Counted from the first letter of the stretch, positions 7,637 to 14,241 are shown. The stretch is 14,241 nucleotides of DNA from CAINEC01 sp046073825 (GCA_046073825.1 JBJTMY010000041.1:1-14241), one strand, 5' to 3'. Notes: generated by a model not told the origin, from the letters alone. Made by a program: numbers and translations.

Positions 7637-7978
7637 TTATTCAATAGACAACTCTAACGTTGGATCCCAGAACACCTTATCAAAATCTTGAATTTGATTA
7701 TTTAATACAGAAACACCTTCCATTAACAACCGATTTTCCATCTCATTTACCTCATGAAAATGATTCTTTCCGGAAAGCAACCCCAAACGATTAACTACAC
7801 GATGAGCAGGGACAGGAGGTAGCACATCGTGACAAGCATTCATCGCCCATCCTACCATTCGTGCTGATTTAGCAGCACCGAGGTATTTAGCAATAGCACC
7901 ATAGGAAGTTGCACGACCCTCCGGTATTAATCGAACTACCTCATATACACTTTCAAAGAATGAAAATTTTTCCTTCAT
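7637..7978 (-). CDS. alkyltransferase-like (ATL) protein, MGMT family without the catalytic cysteine
   Basis: With the start at 7978 this is a 113-residue single-domain protein of the methylated-DNA-protein-cysteine methyltransferase C-terminal fold. Residues 24-30 (TSYGAIA) and 39-46 (ARMVGWAM, with Arg40 as the likely arginine finger) are the DNA-binding helix-turn-helix and base-flipping elements. The active site, normally PCHR, reads PAHR at 57-60, so Ala58 replaces the alkyl-accepting cysteine. Proteins of this kind (ATL) bind O6-alkylguanine but do not transfer the alkyl group, and are known to hand lesions to nucleotide excision repair. The 23-residue extension from 8047 is rejected: it lacks family similarity, and a perfect -7 promoter element ends four bases upstream of 7978. 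It is divergent from thrS and not part of the downstream operon, being separated by a promoter. Confidence 0.88.
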   Translation of the reverse strand: MKEKFSFFESVYEVVRLIPEGRATSYGAIAKYLGAAKSARMVGWAMNACHDVLPPVPAHRVVNRLGLLSGKNHFHEVNEMENRLLMEGVSVLNNQIQDFDKVFWDPTLELSIE

Positions 7979-7982
7979 AAAA

Positions 7983-7990
7983 CAAAAGTA
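7983..7990 (-). promoter_or_regulatory. -7 promoter element of the ATL gene, implying a leaderless mRNA
   Basis: On the minus strand TACTTTTG (7990 to 7983) matches TAnnTTTG exactly. It ends only four bases before the ATG at 7978, so transcription should begin at or beside the start codon. No clear -33 TTG is seen at the usual spacing. The position supports the start at 7978 over the one at 8047. Confidence 0.55.
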
Positions 7991-8109
7991 CAATTCTGTA
8001 TATTTCTTATCACCATTAATTTCATTTCCTCGCAACTTTAATAACACTTACTAGTTAAAAGGTCTCAAAAAAATATTACTTAACAAGAAAATGAATCACA
8101 TAAGCAAAC

Positions 8110-8117
8110 TATATTTG
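8110..8117 (+). promoter_or_regulatory. -7 promoter element of the thrS-infC-rpmI-rplT cluster
   Basis: TATATTTG is an exact match to the Bacteroidota -7 element TAnnTTTG, 17 bases before the thrS ATG at 8135. The -33 region has no clear TTG. The implied 5' leader is about 12 bases, too short for the long structured thrS operator known from E. coli. Confidence 0.6.
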
Positions 8118-8134
8118 CAACACTTAATAACTCT

Positions 8135-10072
8135 ATGAATATAAAAATAACACTACCCGATAATTCTGTGCGTGAGTACCCTCAAGGGACAAACGCAATG
8201 GATGTAGCTAAATCGATTAGCGAGGGGTTAGCTAGAAATGTTTTAGCTGCTAGAGTCAACGGAGAAGTTCGTGATTTAACGCGCCCCATCAACGAAGATG
8301 CATCATTGCAACTTTTGACTTGGAATGATGCCGATGGTAAAAGTACAATGTGGCACTCCTCAGCTCATTTAATGGCAGAAGCGCTTGAAAGTTTTTACCC
8401 TGGAATAAAATTTTGGGTAGGTCCTCCGGTGCAAAATGGCTTTTACTATGATGTTGACTTTTGTGGACAAGCGTTTTCTGCTGATGACTTGAAGAAAATC
8501 GAAGATAAAATGGCGGAATTAGCCAAGCAGAATAACATCTTTGAAAGGAAAGAAATTTCTAAAGCAGATGCGGTTGCTTACTTCACTGAGAAAAACGACC
8601 AATATAAACTTGACTTGCTCAATGGACTCGAAGATGGCACCATTTCACTCTATTCTCAAGGGAATTTTACTGACTTATGCCGAGGTCCACACATACCACA
8701 TACTGGTTATATAAAAGCTGTTAAACTAACAAATGTAGCTGGGGCATATTGGAAAAATGATTCTAACAATCCACAATTAACGCGTATTTACGGAATCACC
8801 TTTCCCAAAAAATCCGAATTGGATGAATACGTAACGATGCTAGAAGAGGCCAAGAAACGAGATCATCGTAAAATTGGAAAGGAAATGGAAATTTTCACAT
8901 TTGATGATGATGTTGGTCCAGGCTTGCCTTTATGGTTACCAAATGGTGGAGTTTTGATTGAGGAGCTGGAGAAATTAGCAAAGAAGACGGAGAATAGCGC
9001 AGGATATAGCCGAGTGCGAACACCACATCTCGCAAAAGAAAATATGTACAAAACCTCTGGTCACTTACCGTACTACGAAGACAGTATGTTTCCAGCCATG
9101 GATTTAGATGGTGAAAAGTACTATTTGAAAGCGATGAATTGTCCGCATCACCATAAGATATTCAAGGAATTAAACCCCAGCTATCGTGATTTACCAATTC
9201 GCTTGGCAGAATATGGTACATGTTACCGTTATGAACAAAGTGGGGAGTTGTTTGGCTTGATGCGAGTACGTTCTTTGCAGATGAATGATGCCCATATTTA
9301 TTGCACAAAAGAGCAGTTTTCGGACGAATTCAATGCAGTTAACGAAATGTACTTGAAGTACTTCCGAGTATTTGGCATCGATAAATACGTCATGCGCTTT
9401 TCAACCCATGCTCCTGAAAAACTAGGCAAAAAATACGTTGACAATCCGGAGTTATGGAAGCAAACGGAAGATATGGTTCGCCAGGTTTTAATTGATTCTA
9501 AAATACCTTACATTGAGGTACCGGACGAAGCTGCTTTTTACGGACCTAAGATAGATGTTCAAGTTTGGAGTGCAATTGGACGAGAATTTACATTAGCGAC
9601 GAATCAAGTGGACTTTGCAGTTCCCGGCCGATTTGGATTAACCTTCCGTAATGCGAACAATGAAATGGAAACACCGATTTGCATTCACCGTGCCCCTCTA
9701 GGAACCCATGAGCGATTTATCGGGTTCTTAATAGAGCATTTTGCAGGTAATTTCCCATTATGGCTAGCACCACAGCAGGTTTCTATTATGCCGATATCAG
9801 AGAAATTCAACGGATATGCAAAAAAAGTTTTACAATTGCTAAGAAATTCCGATATTCGCGGGCTCGTAGATGACCGTGACGAAAAGATTGGGAAGAAAAT
9901 CCGTGATGCAGAAGTGAAAAAAGTTCCTTACATGCTAATCATTGGAGAGAAAGAAGAGGCGGAAGGAACAGTATCGATTCGTCAACATGGTAAAGGAGAT
10001 CAGGGAAGTATGTCAGTGCAGGAGTTATCTGATCGAATCACCAAGGAAATCAACGATATGCTTAACGCATAA
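8135..10072 (+). CDS. thrS: threonyl-tRNA synthetase
   Basis: This 645-residue class II synthetase charges tRNA-Thr in the cytoplasm and has the full bacterial architecture. An N-terminal TGS domain spans about 1-61. The editing domain follows, with HSSAH (His74, His78) and LCRGPH (Cys182, His186), the residues that hydrolyse mischarged Ser-tRNA. The catalytic core has zinc ligands Cys336 (AMNCPHH), His387 (NDAHIYC) and His518 (CIHRAP), with motif 2 near YRYEQSG (364-370) and motif 3 around GTHERF (523-528). The C-terminal anticodon-binding domain starts near APQQVS (545-550). All key residues are present and length is normal. It heads the conserved thrS-infC-rpmI-rplT translation cluster; infC follows after 32 bases with no terminator between. 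Confidence 0.98.
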   Translation: MNIKITLPDNSVREYPQGTNAMDVAKSISEGLARNVLAARVNGEVRDLTRPINEDASLQLLTWNDADGKSTMWHSSAHLMAEALESFYPGIKFWVGPPVQNGFYYDVDFCGQAFSADDLKKIEDKMAELAKQNNIFERKEISKADAVAYFTEKNDQYKLDLLNGLEDGTISLYSQGNFTDLCRGPHIPHTGYIKAVKLTNVAGAYWKNDSNNPQLTRIYGITFPKKSELDEYVTMLEEAKKRDHRKIGKEMEIFTFDDDVGPGLPLWLPNGGVLIEELEKLAKKTENSAGYSRVRTPHLAKENMYKTSGHLPYYEDSMFPAMDLDGEKYYLKAMNCPHHHKIFKELNPSYRDLPIRLAEYGTCYRYEQSGELFGLMRVRSLQMNDAHIYCTKEQFSDEFNAVNEMYLKYFRVFGIDKYVMRFSTHAPEKLGKKYVDNPELWKQTEDMVRQVLIDSKIPYIEVPDEAAFYGPKIDVQVWSAIGREFTLATNQVDFAVPGRFGLTFRNANNEMETPICIHRAPLGTHERFIGFLIEHFAGNFPLWLAPQQVSIMPISEKFNGYAKKVLQLLRNSDIRGLVDDRDEKIGKKIRDAEVKKVPYMLIIGEKEEAEGTVSIRQHGKGDQGSMSVQELSDRITKEINDMLNA

Positions 10073-10104
10073 ATTAAAGTAGGATAATTTAAAATTTTAC
10101 AGTT

Positions 10105-10698
10105 ATAGCAACATCATTTAATCGTCCGTGGAACCGCGGACCGGTAAAAAAAGAAGCAGAGCATCGCATTAACGATAAAATTCGTGCATCGCGTGTTCGT
10201 TTAGTTGGAGAAGGTGGCGAGCCTACCGTAGTTTCCATTGAAGAGGCCCTTAAACTTGCAGAAGACAAAGGGTTAGATTTAGTTGAAATTGCTGCACAGG
10301 CAGACCCTCCAGTGTGTAAAATTGTAGATTATCAAAAGTTCTTATACGAGCGTAAAAAGAAGGAGAAAGAAACAAAAGCAAAGGCTGCAAAGCAAGTATT
10401 GAAAGAAGTTCGATTTGGTCCTAATACCGATGAGCATGATTTCAATTTCAAAGTAAAGCACGCTATTAAGTTCTTAGAAGAAGGTGCGAAGGTAAAAGCT
10501 TATGTGCATTTTCGAGGAAGAGCGATTGCCTACAAAGAGAAAGGAGAAATCATCTTATTAAAATTTGCGCAAGAGCTTCAAGAATATGGAAAAGTGGAGT
10601 TGATGCCAAAATTAGAAGGGAATAGGATGTTCATTCACATCGCTCCTCTTCCTAATAAAAAGCCGATTAAGCCAGCGAAAAGTACTGACGCTGAGTAA
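10105..10698 (+). CDS. infC: translation initiation factor IF-3, with an AUA start codon
   Basis: IF-3 binds the 30S subunit, prevents premature 50S joining and checks start-codon pairing. Similarity to IF-3 starts well upstream of the first conventional start (GTG at 10312, which would remove the N-terminal domain): the N-terminal part reads EAEHRINDKIRA, then VRLVGEGGEP, then LDLVEIAAQADPPVCKI with the conserved Cys and Tyr in CKIVDYQK. The frame has a stop at 10090-10092. Between it and the conserved region the only near-start codon at a sensible place is ATA at 10105, giving MATSFNRPWNRGP and 197 residues. A non-AUG start of this sort is known in E. coli infC (AUU), where it allows IF-3 to repress its own translation. 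The C-terminal domain (DFNFKVKHAIKFLEEG, KVKAYVHFRGR) is intact. The start is inferred; the gene identity is certain. Confidence 0.93.
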   Translation: MATSFNRPWNRGPVKKEAEHRINDKIRASRVRLVGEGGEPTVVSIEEALKLAEDKGLDLVEIAAQADPPVCKIVDYQKFLYERKKKEKETKAKAAKQVLKEVRFGPNTDEHDFNFKVKHAIKFLEEGAKVKAYVHFRGRAIAYKEKGEIILLKFAQELQEYGKVELMPKLEGNRMFIHIAPLPNKKPIKPAKSTDAE

Positions 10699-10736
10699 TT
10701 AAAATAGTAAACGAAGTCAATAAAAATAAAATCAAA

Positions 10737-10934
10737 ATGCCTAAAATGAAATCCAACTCTAGTGCGAAAAAGCGTTTCAAGCTTACAGGCACTGGAAAGA
10801 TCAAAAGAAAGCATGCTTTCAAACGTCACATTTTGACGAAGAAAGACACTGACCGCAAACGTCACTTAACTGCATCCGGGCTTGTTCATGAGTCTGATGA
10901 GTTCCGTGTAAAGCGCATGTTGTGTGTAGCTTAA
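10737..10934 (+). CDS. rpmI: 50S ribosomal protein bL35
   Basis: This 65-residue, very basic protein begins MPKMKSNSSAKKRFKLTGTG and contains KIKRKHAFKRHILTKK, the standard bL35 pattern and length. It binds 23S rRNA in the large subunit. It lies 38 bases after infC and 89 bases before rplT in the usual infC-rpmI-rplT order, so it is certainly part of that operon. Confidence 0.97.
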   Translation: MPKMKSNSSAKKRFKLTGTGKIKRKHAFKRHILTKKDTDRKRHLTASGLVHESDEFRVKRMLCVA

Positions 10935-10966
10935 TTGATCAACAAACAAAAACAAATTAATTTCTA

Positions 10967-11010
10967 ACCCGGTAATTAGCTGAAAGACCCAAAAGGGCGC
11001 TAACGCCAAA
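10967..11010 (+). promoter_or_regulatory. possible structured leader upstream of rplT
   Basis: The 89-base rpmI-rplT spacer is long for this operon and can form two exclusive hairpins. One pairs TTAGC (10976-10980) with GCTAA (10999-11003) around an inner CCC-AAAA-GGG hairpin (10988-10997). The other pairs GGCG (10996-10999) with CGCC (11004-11007). bL20 is known to repress its own operon in other bacteria by binding mRNA structures that imitate its 23S rRNA site, so an autoregulatory site is conceivable. The stems are short, so this is tentative. Confidence 0.3.
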
Positions 11011-11023
11011 AAACAAAAACATT

Positions 11024-11368
11024 ATGCCACGTTCAGTCAATCATGTGGCCTCAAAGGCAAAACGTAAAAAGGTTTTAAAACTTGCCAAAGGAAATTGGGG
11101 TTCACGTAAAAATGTATGGACGGTTGCCAAAAACACCGTCGAAAAAGGTTTACAATACGCTTATCGCGATCGTAAAGCTAAAAAACGCAGTTTCCGCGCT
11201 CTATGGATTCAGCGTATCAATGCAGCGGCTCGCATGCATGGAATGTCTTATTCTCAATTTATGGGTGCCATCCATAAAGGAAATGTAGATATCAATCGTA
11301 AGGTTCTTGCTGACTTAGCAATGAATAATCCTCAGGCTTTCGAAGCCATCCTAAACTCAGTAAAATAA
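11024..11368 (+). CDS. rplT: 50S ribosomal protein bL20
   Basis: This 114-residue basic protein starts MPRSVNHVASKAKRKKVLKLAKGN-WGSRKN and carries the conserved AYRDRKAKKRSFRALWIQRINAA region and a C-terminal globular domain (SYSQFMGAI, INRKVLADLA), as usual for bL20. It binds 23S rRNA early in 50S assembly and often represses its own operon. It is the last gene of the thrS-infC-rpmI-rplT cluster, followed 17 bases after its stop by a strong terminator. Confidence 0.98.
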   Translation: MPRSVNHVASKAKRKKVLKLAKGNWGSRKNVWTVAKNTVEKGLQYAYRDRKAKKRSFRALWIQRINAAARMHGMSYSQFMGAIHKGNVDINRKVLADLAMNNPQAFEAILNSVK

Positions 11369-11385
11369 AAAAAAAGACTTCGTTA

Positions 11386-11416
11386 AAAATCCTCCTTTTT
11401 AGGAGGATTTTTTTTT
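11386..11416 (+). terminator. Rho-independent terminator of the thrS-infC-rpmI-rplT cluster
   Basis: A ten-base stem AAAATCCTCC/GGAGGATTTT (11386-11395 with 11402-11411) encloses the loop TTTTTA and runs into a tract of T reaching 11416. It ends 17 bases before the next ATG. Confidence 0.93.
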
Positions 11417-11433
11417 GAATACTAATAAACAAG

Positions 11434-11652
11434 ATGCAAAAACATACTTTTCAGCTAACCGCTGAATTCATTGAATTAATCAAACTTCTGAAATTACTAG
11501 GAATCGCAGAACATGGAAGTGAAGCGAAAATGATGGTTGACAATCAAGAAATTCTACTTAACGGACAAACGGAAACAAGATATAGGGCGAAATTACGCGA
11601 CGGAGATAAGGTACAAGTGGGAAAAGATCTTATCATCCAAATTGAATCCTAA
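11434..11652 (+). CDS. small S4-domain RNA-binding protein (YbcJ/RlbA-like)
   Basis: This 72-residue protein is almost entirely one S4 RNA-binding domain (about residues 11-60): EFIELIKLLKLLGIAEHGSEAK, then NGQTETRYRAKLRDGDKV, the typical alpha-L turn with a conserved NG-x-x-ETR-x-x-KL-x-x-GD core. The layout matches the stand-alone S4 proteins called YbcJ in E. coli or YaaA/RlbA in Gram-positives, thought to bind structured RNA or ribosomes. The precise role is unknown. It follows the rplT terminator by 17 bases, with no clear promoter of its own. Its stop codon lies three bases from the stop of the convergent TPR gene. Confidence 0.87.
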   Translation: MQKHTFQLTAEFIELIKLLKLLGIAEHGSEAKMMVDNQEILLNGQTETRYRAKLRDGDKVQVGKDLIIQIES

Positions 11653-11655
11653 CGA

Positions 11656-12696
11656 CTAATGAGCCACTCGGTTTAATCCATCCTTTGCAGCCTGATAATC
11701 TTTTCTAACAGCAAGTGCCTTATTGTAATCAGCCGCAGCCGCAGCTATATTCCCTAGCGCTTCGTAACACAAACCTCGGTTATATGCAGCTTCTGCGTAG
11801 TTAGAATCAATGTTTAAAGCATCTGTATAATGTTTAATAGCCACATCATAAACCTTTAAAAACTCATAGTGCACATAACCAAGTGCAAAATGTGCTCTTA
11901 AGTCTTTGGGATTAATTTCGAGACAACTAGTATAATCTTGAATAGCTTTATCGTAATCGGCTACGACATCTTGATAAAATAATCCTCTATCATAATATAC
12001 ATCTGCAATTTTCGAATTGGCTCTTATTGCGGCATCATAATATTGAAGAGCTAACTTATTTTTCTTCACATGATAAATCATCGCTATCTGTAAATACGAG
12101 TTATAATCTTTGGGGTTTTGCTCTGCAGCCGTTTGAAAACTTGAAATGGCTTTGGTGGTATCCCCCATATCTCTGTAACACATCCCTCTAAAAAAGTAAG
12201 CCTGAGAACTCCCGATATCTATTTTAATTACCTCATCAATTTGTGCTAATGCTTCTTTGTATTGCGTTGCATAAAAATATAATTCTGCCAATTTTTGGTG
12301 TGCATTTTTATTTCCTGGTTCAATTGCTAAACATTTTTCCAAGGCAGCTTTTGATTTTGCAACCTTGCTTGCTGCAAAGTGCGCATCAGCCAATGTCAAA
12401 AAATAATCAGCTTTTGTAGTATCGATTGACAATGCCTTATCCATATCAAGTAATGCATTACCCACATCTTTGCGTTGTAAATGCAATTTTGCTCGTTCAT
12501 TATACAAATCAGCATTTTTGGGATCCTTCCCAATACGTGTACTTACTTCTGCAATTTTTTTTCCTAACGCGGTAGTATCCGTTACTGGTGTAGCTTTTTG
12601 ATTACCTTTTTTTGCAGATCCTCCACAATCACTTAACAACATCCAACCAACAATAACAAGAAGGAATAGAAATGTTTTTTGAATTTTAATTGACAT
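11656..12696 (-). CDS. TPR-repeat protein, probably a lipoprotein
   Basis: This 346-residue protein has an N-terminal signal peptide (hydrophobic about residues 9-22) ending LLSDCGG. Cys24 would be the lipidated residue, although Asp just before it is unusual for a lipobox. After a short Lys/Thr-rich linker come about eight tandem tetratricopeptide repeats filling residues 60-340. Each carries the usual alternation, such as YNRGLCYEALGNIAAAAADYNKAL, and ends near a Pro or Asp turn (CLAIEPG, CLEINPK, ALNIDSN). Repeats six and seven have one extra residue. TPR arrays act as protein-binding scaffolds; no catalytic domain is present, and the partner is unknown. It probably sits in the periplasm, anchored to a membrane. 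It has its own promoter and lies downstream of the recA terminator, so it is transcribed on its own. Confidence 0.85.
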   Translation of the reverse strand: MSIKIQKTFLFLLVIVGWMLLSDCGGSAKKGNQKATPVTDTTALGKKIAEVSTRIGKDPKNADLYNERAKLHLQRKDVGNALLDMDKALSIDTTKADYFLTLADAHFAASKVAKSKAALEKCLAIEPGNKNAHQKLAELYFYATQYKEALAQIDEVIKIDIGSSQAYFFRGMCYRDMGDTTKAISSFQTAAEQNPKDYNSYLQIAMIYHVKKNKLALQYYDAAIRANSKIADVYYDRGLFYQDVVADYDKAIQDYTSCLEINPKDLRAHFALGYVHYEFLKVYDVAIKHYTDALNIDSNYAEAAYNRGLCYEALGNIAAAAADYNKALAVRKDYQAAKDGLNRVAH

Positions 12697-12713
12697 AATA
12701 CATTATAACTTTG

Positions 12714-12721
12714 CAAATCTA
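12714..12721 (-). promoter_or_regulatory. -7 promoter element of the TPR-protein gene
   Basis: On the minus strand TAGATTTG (12721 to 12714) matches TAnnTTTG exactly, 17 bases before the ATG at 12696. A TTTG lies 24 bases upstream of it (12749 to 12746), somewhat far for a -33 element and overlapping the tail of the recA terminator. Confidence 0.55.
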
Positions 12722-12746
12722 ATTGAATTACGATAATTAAGGGCAC

Positions 12747-12779
12747 AAAAAAAGGGTAAAACCTACGTCCTACCCTTTT
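12747..12779 (-). terminator. Rho-independent terminator of recA
   Basis: On the minus strand a nine-base stem AAAAGGGTA/TACCCTTTT (12779-12771 with 12758-12750) encloses a 12-base loop and runs directly into a T tract ending near 12747. It starts 17 bases after the recA stop codon. Confidence 0.85.
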
Positions 12780-12796
12780 CAACCAATTAAAATATT

Positions 12797-13804
12797 TTAG
12801 TTAGCGACTAATGCTTCACGAATTTTATTTTCGATTTCCTCGCATAACTCAGGGTTATCATGTAATAATTGTTTTACTGCGTCACGCCCCTGACCTAATT
12901 TAGTATCTCCATAACTAAACCACGAACCGGCTTTTTTAATGATATTCATTTCAACACCCATATCTACAATTTCTCCCATCTTTGAAATTCCTTCACCGTA
13001 CATAATATCAAATTCCGCTAAACGGAAAGGAGGCGCTACTTTGTTTTTAACAATCTTTACTTTCGTTCTGTTTCCAGCAACATTTTCTCCATCTTTAATT
13101 TGTCCTATACGACGAATGTCTAAACGTACAGAAGCATAAAACTTCAATGCGTTTCCACCAGTAGTTGTTTCCGGATTTCCGAACATTACGCCGATTTTCT
13201 CTCTCAACTGATTGATAAAAATGCAGCAACAACCCGTGCGGCTAATCGTACCCGTTAGTTTTCTTAATGCTTGCGACATCAATCGAGCTTGTAATCCCAT
13301 TTTACTTTCTCCCATTTCCCCTTCAATTTCACTCTTCGGTGTTAAAGCAGCAACCGAGTCAATTACAATAATGTCAATTGCACCGGAACGAATCAAGTTC
13401 TCTGCAATCTCTAATGCTTGCTCTCCATTATCGGGTTGGGAAATTAAAAGATTTTCAATATCAACACCTAATTTTTGAGCATAGAAACGATCGAATGCAT
13501 GTTCTGCATCGATAAATGCCGCTATCCCACCAGCCTTTTGAACGTTCGCAATTGCGTGAATAGCTAAGGTTGTTTTACCTGATGATTCTGGCCCGTAGAT
13601 TTCAATTACTCGTCCTTTTGGATATCCTCCAATTCCTAATGCAGCATCTAAAGCGATTGAACCAGTAGGAATCGCTTCGATTGCCTCCACTGCATCATCA
13701 CCCATGCGCATGATTGTTCCTTTACCATAAGCTTTTTCAATTTTATCAATTGCTAGCTGTAATACCTTTAATTTCTCTTTTGCCTCTGAAGCTTCGTTTG
13801 CCAT
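12797..13804 (-). CDS. recA: recombinase RecA
   Basis: RecA forms filaments on single-stranded DNA, drives strand exchange with ATP and triggers the SOS response. The 335 residues show all core parts: the N-terminal polymerisation helix (KLKVLQLAIDKIEKAYGKG), Walker A GPESSGKT (71-78), the catalytic DAEHAFD segment (99-105), Walker B IIVIDS (145-150), loop L1 around EGEMGE (161-166), and loop L2 after NQLREKIGVMFGNPETTTGG (198-217). The C-terminal domain ends in REALVAN, shorter than the acidic tail of E. coli RecA. No intein or frameshift is seen. The gene is single, with its own terminator at 12747-12779, and is separated from the upstream rpmE by another terminator and a 120-base regulatory stretch. 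Confidence 0.99.
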   Translation of the reverse strand: MANEASEAKEKLKVLQLAIDKIEKAYGKGTIMRMGDDAVEAIEAIPTGSIALDAALGIGGYPKGRVIEIYGPESSGKTTLAIHAIANVQKAGGIAAFIDAEHAFDRFYAQKLGVDIENLLISQPDNGEQALEIAENLIRSGAIDIIVIDSVAALTPKSEIEGEMGESKMGLQARLMSQALRKLTGTISRTGCCCIFINQLREKIGVMFGNPETTTGGNALKFYASVRLDIRRIGQIKDGENVAGNRTKVKIVKNKVAPPFRLAEFDIMYGEGISKMGEIVDMGVEMNIIKKAGSWFSYGDTKLGQGRDAVKQLLHDNPELCEEIENKIREALVAN

Positions 13805-13852
13805 ATTCTAAATGTTTTTAAAGTTTAATAAATTTTAAAAATTACAATAGAG

Positions 13853-13904
13853 CAAAGGAAAGTAAAGTTTTGATAAAATAAAACTAATATACCCTGCTGC
13901 GTAT
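13853..13904 (-). promoter_or_regulatory. recA upstream region: weak -7 element and a dyad that could be an operator
   Basis: On the minus strand TTCCTTTG (13860 to 13853) matches five of the six fixed positions of TAnnTTTG, about 49 bases before the recA ATG. Further upstream an interrupted palindrome ATAC-N8-GTAT (13889-13904) has the 16-base size of many LexA-type operators, but I know of no LexA consensus that it matches. Both are tentative. Confidence 0.25.
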
Positions 13905-13926
13905 TTAATATTTGTCATTTGTTAAT

Positions 13927-13959
13927 AAAAAACAAAAGCCTCCTAATTGGGAGGCTTTT
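13927..13959 (-). terminator. Rho-independent terminator of rpmE
   Basis: A ten-base stem AAAAGCCTCC/GGAGGCTTTT (13934-13943 with 13950-13959) has a six-base loop. On the minus strand it is followed by TTTTGTTTTTT, ending near 13927. It lies 26 bases after the rpmE stop. Confidence 0.9.
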
Positions 13960-13985
13960 TATAATTTGATAGAATTAAATTCGAA

Positions 13986-14241
13986 TTATTTACCAGCGTT
14001 CTTTTTCGCTTTCTCGAAACGGCTACGGTATTTATCTACACGACCAGCAGTATCAATTAACTTCATTTTACCTGTATAGTATGGGTGAGACATGTGAGAA
14101 ATCTCTAACTTTACAAGAGGGTATTCTACACCATCTTCCATTGTGATAGTATCTTTAGTTTCGATGCATGATTTGCTGATGAATGCATAATCACATGAAA
14201 TGTCCTTAAACACAACAGGACGGTAGCTTGATGGATGAATA
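13986..14241 (-). CDS. rpmE2: 50S ribosomal protein bL31, type B (5' partial)
   Basis: The frame is open to the right edge. Reading in from 14240 gives IHPSSYRPVVFKDIS, which is the normal start of bL31 after about four missing residues, so the GTG at 14213 is internal. The protein continues with TMEDGVEYPLVKLEIS, SHPYYTGKMKLIDTAGRVDKYRSRF and a lysine-rich end. The DTAGRV-x-K-x-x-x-R core and the EDG-x-x-YP segment identify the type B form. It lacks the CxxC zinc motif of type A; its two cysteines are far apart. In other bacteria the zinc-free type can replace the zinc form when zinc is scarce. It is followed by its own terminator and then recA. Confidence 0.95.
   Translation of the reverse strand, partial: IHPSSYRPVVFKDISCDYAFISKSCIETKDTITMEDGVEYPLVKLEISHMSHPYYTGKMKLIDTAGRVDKYRSRFEKAKKNAGK

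Noticed and set aside
7979..8047. N-terminal extension of the ATL gene to 8047
   Set aside because: A perfect -7 promoter element lies inside it, and the extension is not part of the ATL fold.
10312..10698. infC starting at the GTG at 10312
   Set aside because: It would remove the conserved IF-3 N-terminal domain, which is encoded in frame upstream from about 10123.
10635..10865. Minus-strand frame across the infC-rpmI junction
   Set aside because: It is antisense to two certain genes, with no plausible product.
13902..13914. Plus-strand near-match to a -7 element (AATATTTG) upstream of recA
   Set aside because: It points towards the antisense of rpmE, with no plus-strand gene downstream in the window.
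13986..14213. bL31 as a complete gene starting at GTG 14213
   Set aside because: The frame remains open to the window edge and upstream codons encode the conserved HPSSYRPVV start of bL31.

Overview
The window is AT-rich chromosomal DNA from a member of the Bacteroidota, probably a Flavobacteriales-like lineage. This rests on a C-terminal type IX secretion sorting domain at the left edge, several copies of the Bacteroidota -7 promoter element (TAnnTTTG) just upstream of genes, scarce Shine-Dalgarno sequences, many small secreted or beta-barrel proteins of Bacteroidota type, and the gene families present. No mobile element, CRISPR array, tRNA or rRNA is visible. No stretch longer than about 180 bases lacks a gene.

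Left part (1-1860, plus strand): the 3' end of a T9SS-secreted protein closed by a clear terminator, a small secreted protein that resembles DUF6134, and a predicted outer-membrane beta-barrel protein.

Middle (1861-7541, minus strand): five genes separated by only 1-12 bases, so probably one operon transcribed right to left from a good promoter at about 7569-7600. In order they encode a methylcrotonyl-CoA-carboxylase-like carboxyltransferase subunit, a PaaY-like hexapeptide protein, an unrecognised secreted protein, a phosphohexomutase and a DUF2279 envelope protein. The first two suggest acyl-CoA metabolism. The last three look like envelope or sugar-phosphate functions, and the reason for the grouping is not obvious. 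The operon ends directly against the convergent beta-barrel gene with no intergenic base.

Centre (7637-11416): an alkyltransferase-like DNA-repair protein on the minus strand lacks the catalytic cysteine. It is divergent from the conserved translation cluster thrS-infC-rpmI-rplT on the plus strand. infC has no ATG, GTG or TTG at the correct place. Its N-terminus is only accounted for by an AUA start at 10105, comparable to the AUU start of E. coli infC. The cluster ends in a strong terminator.

Right part (11434-14241): a small S4 RNA-binding protein (plus), then on the minus strand an eight-TPR lipoprotein-like protein, recA with its own terminator, and the type B ribosomal protein bL31 gene, which runs off the right edge. 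Most of the window is ordinary housekeeping DNA. The points most worth following are the infC start codon, the cysteine-less repair protein, the mixed five-gene operon with its unknown secreted member, and possible RNA or operator structure upstream of rplT and recA.
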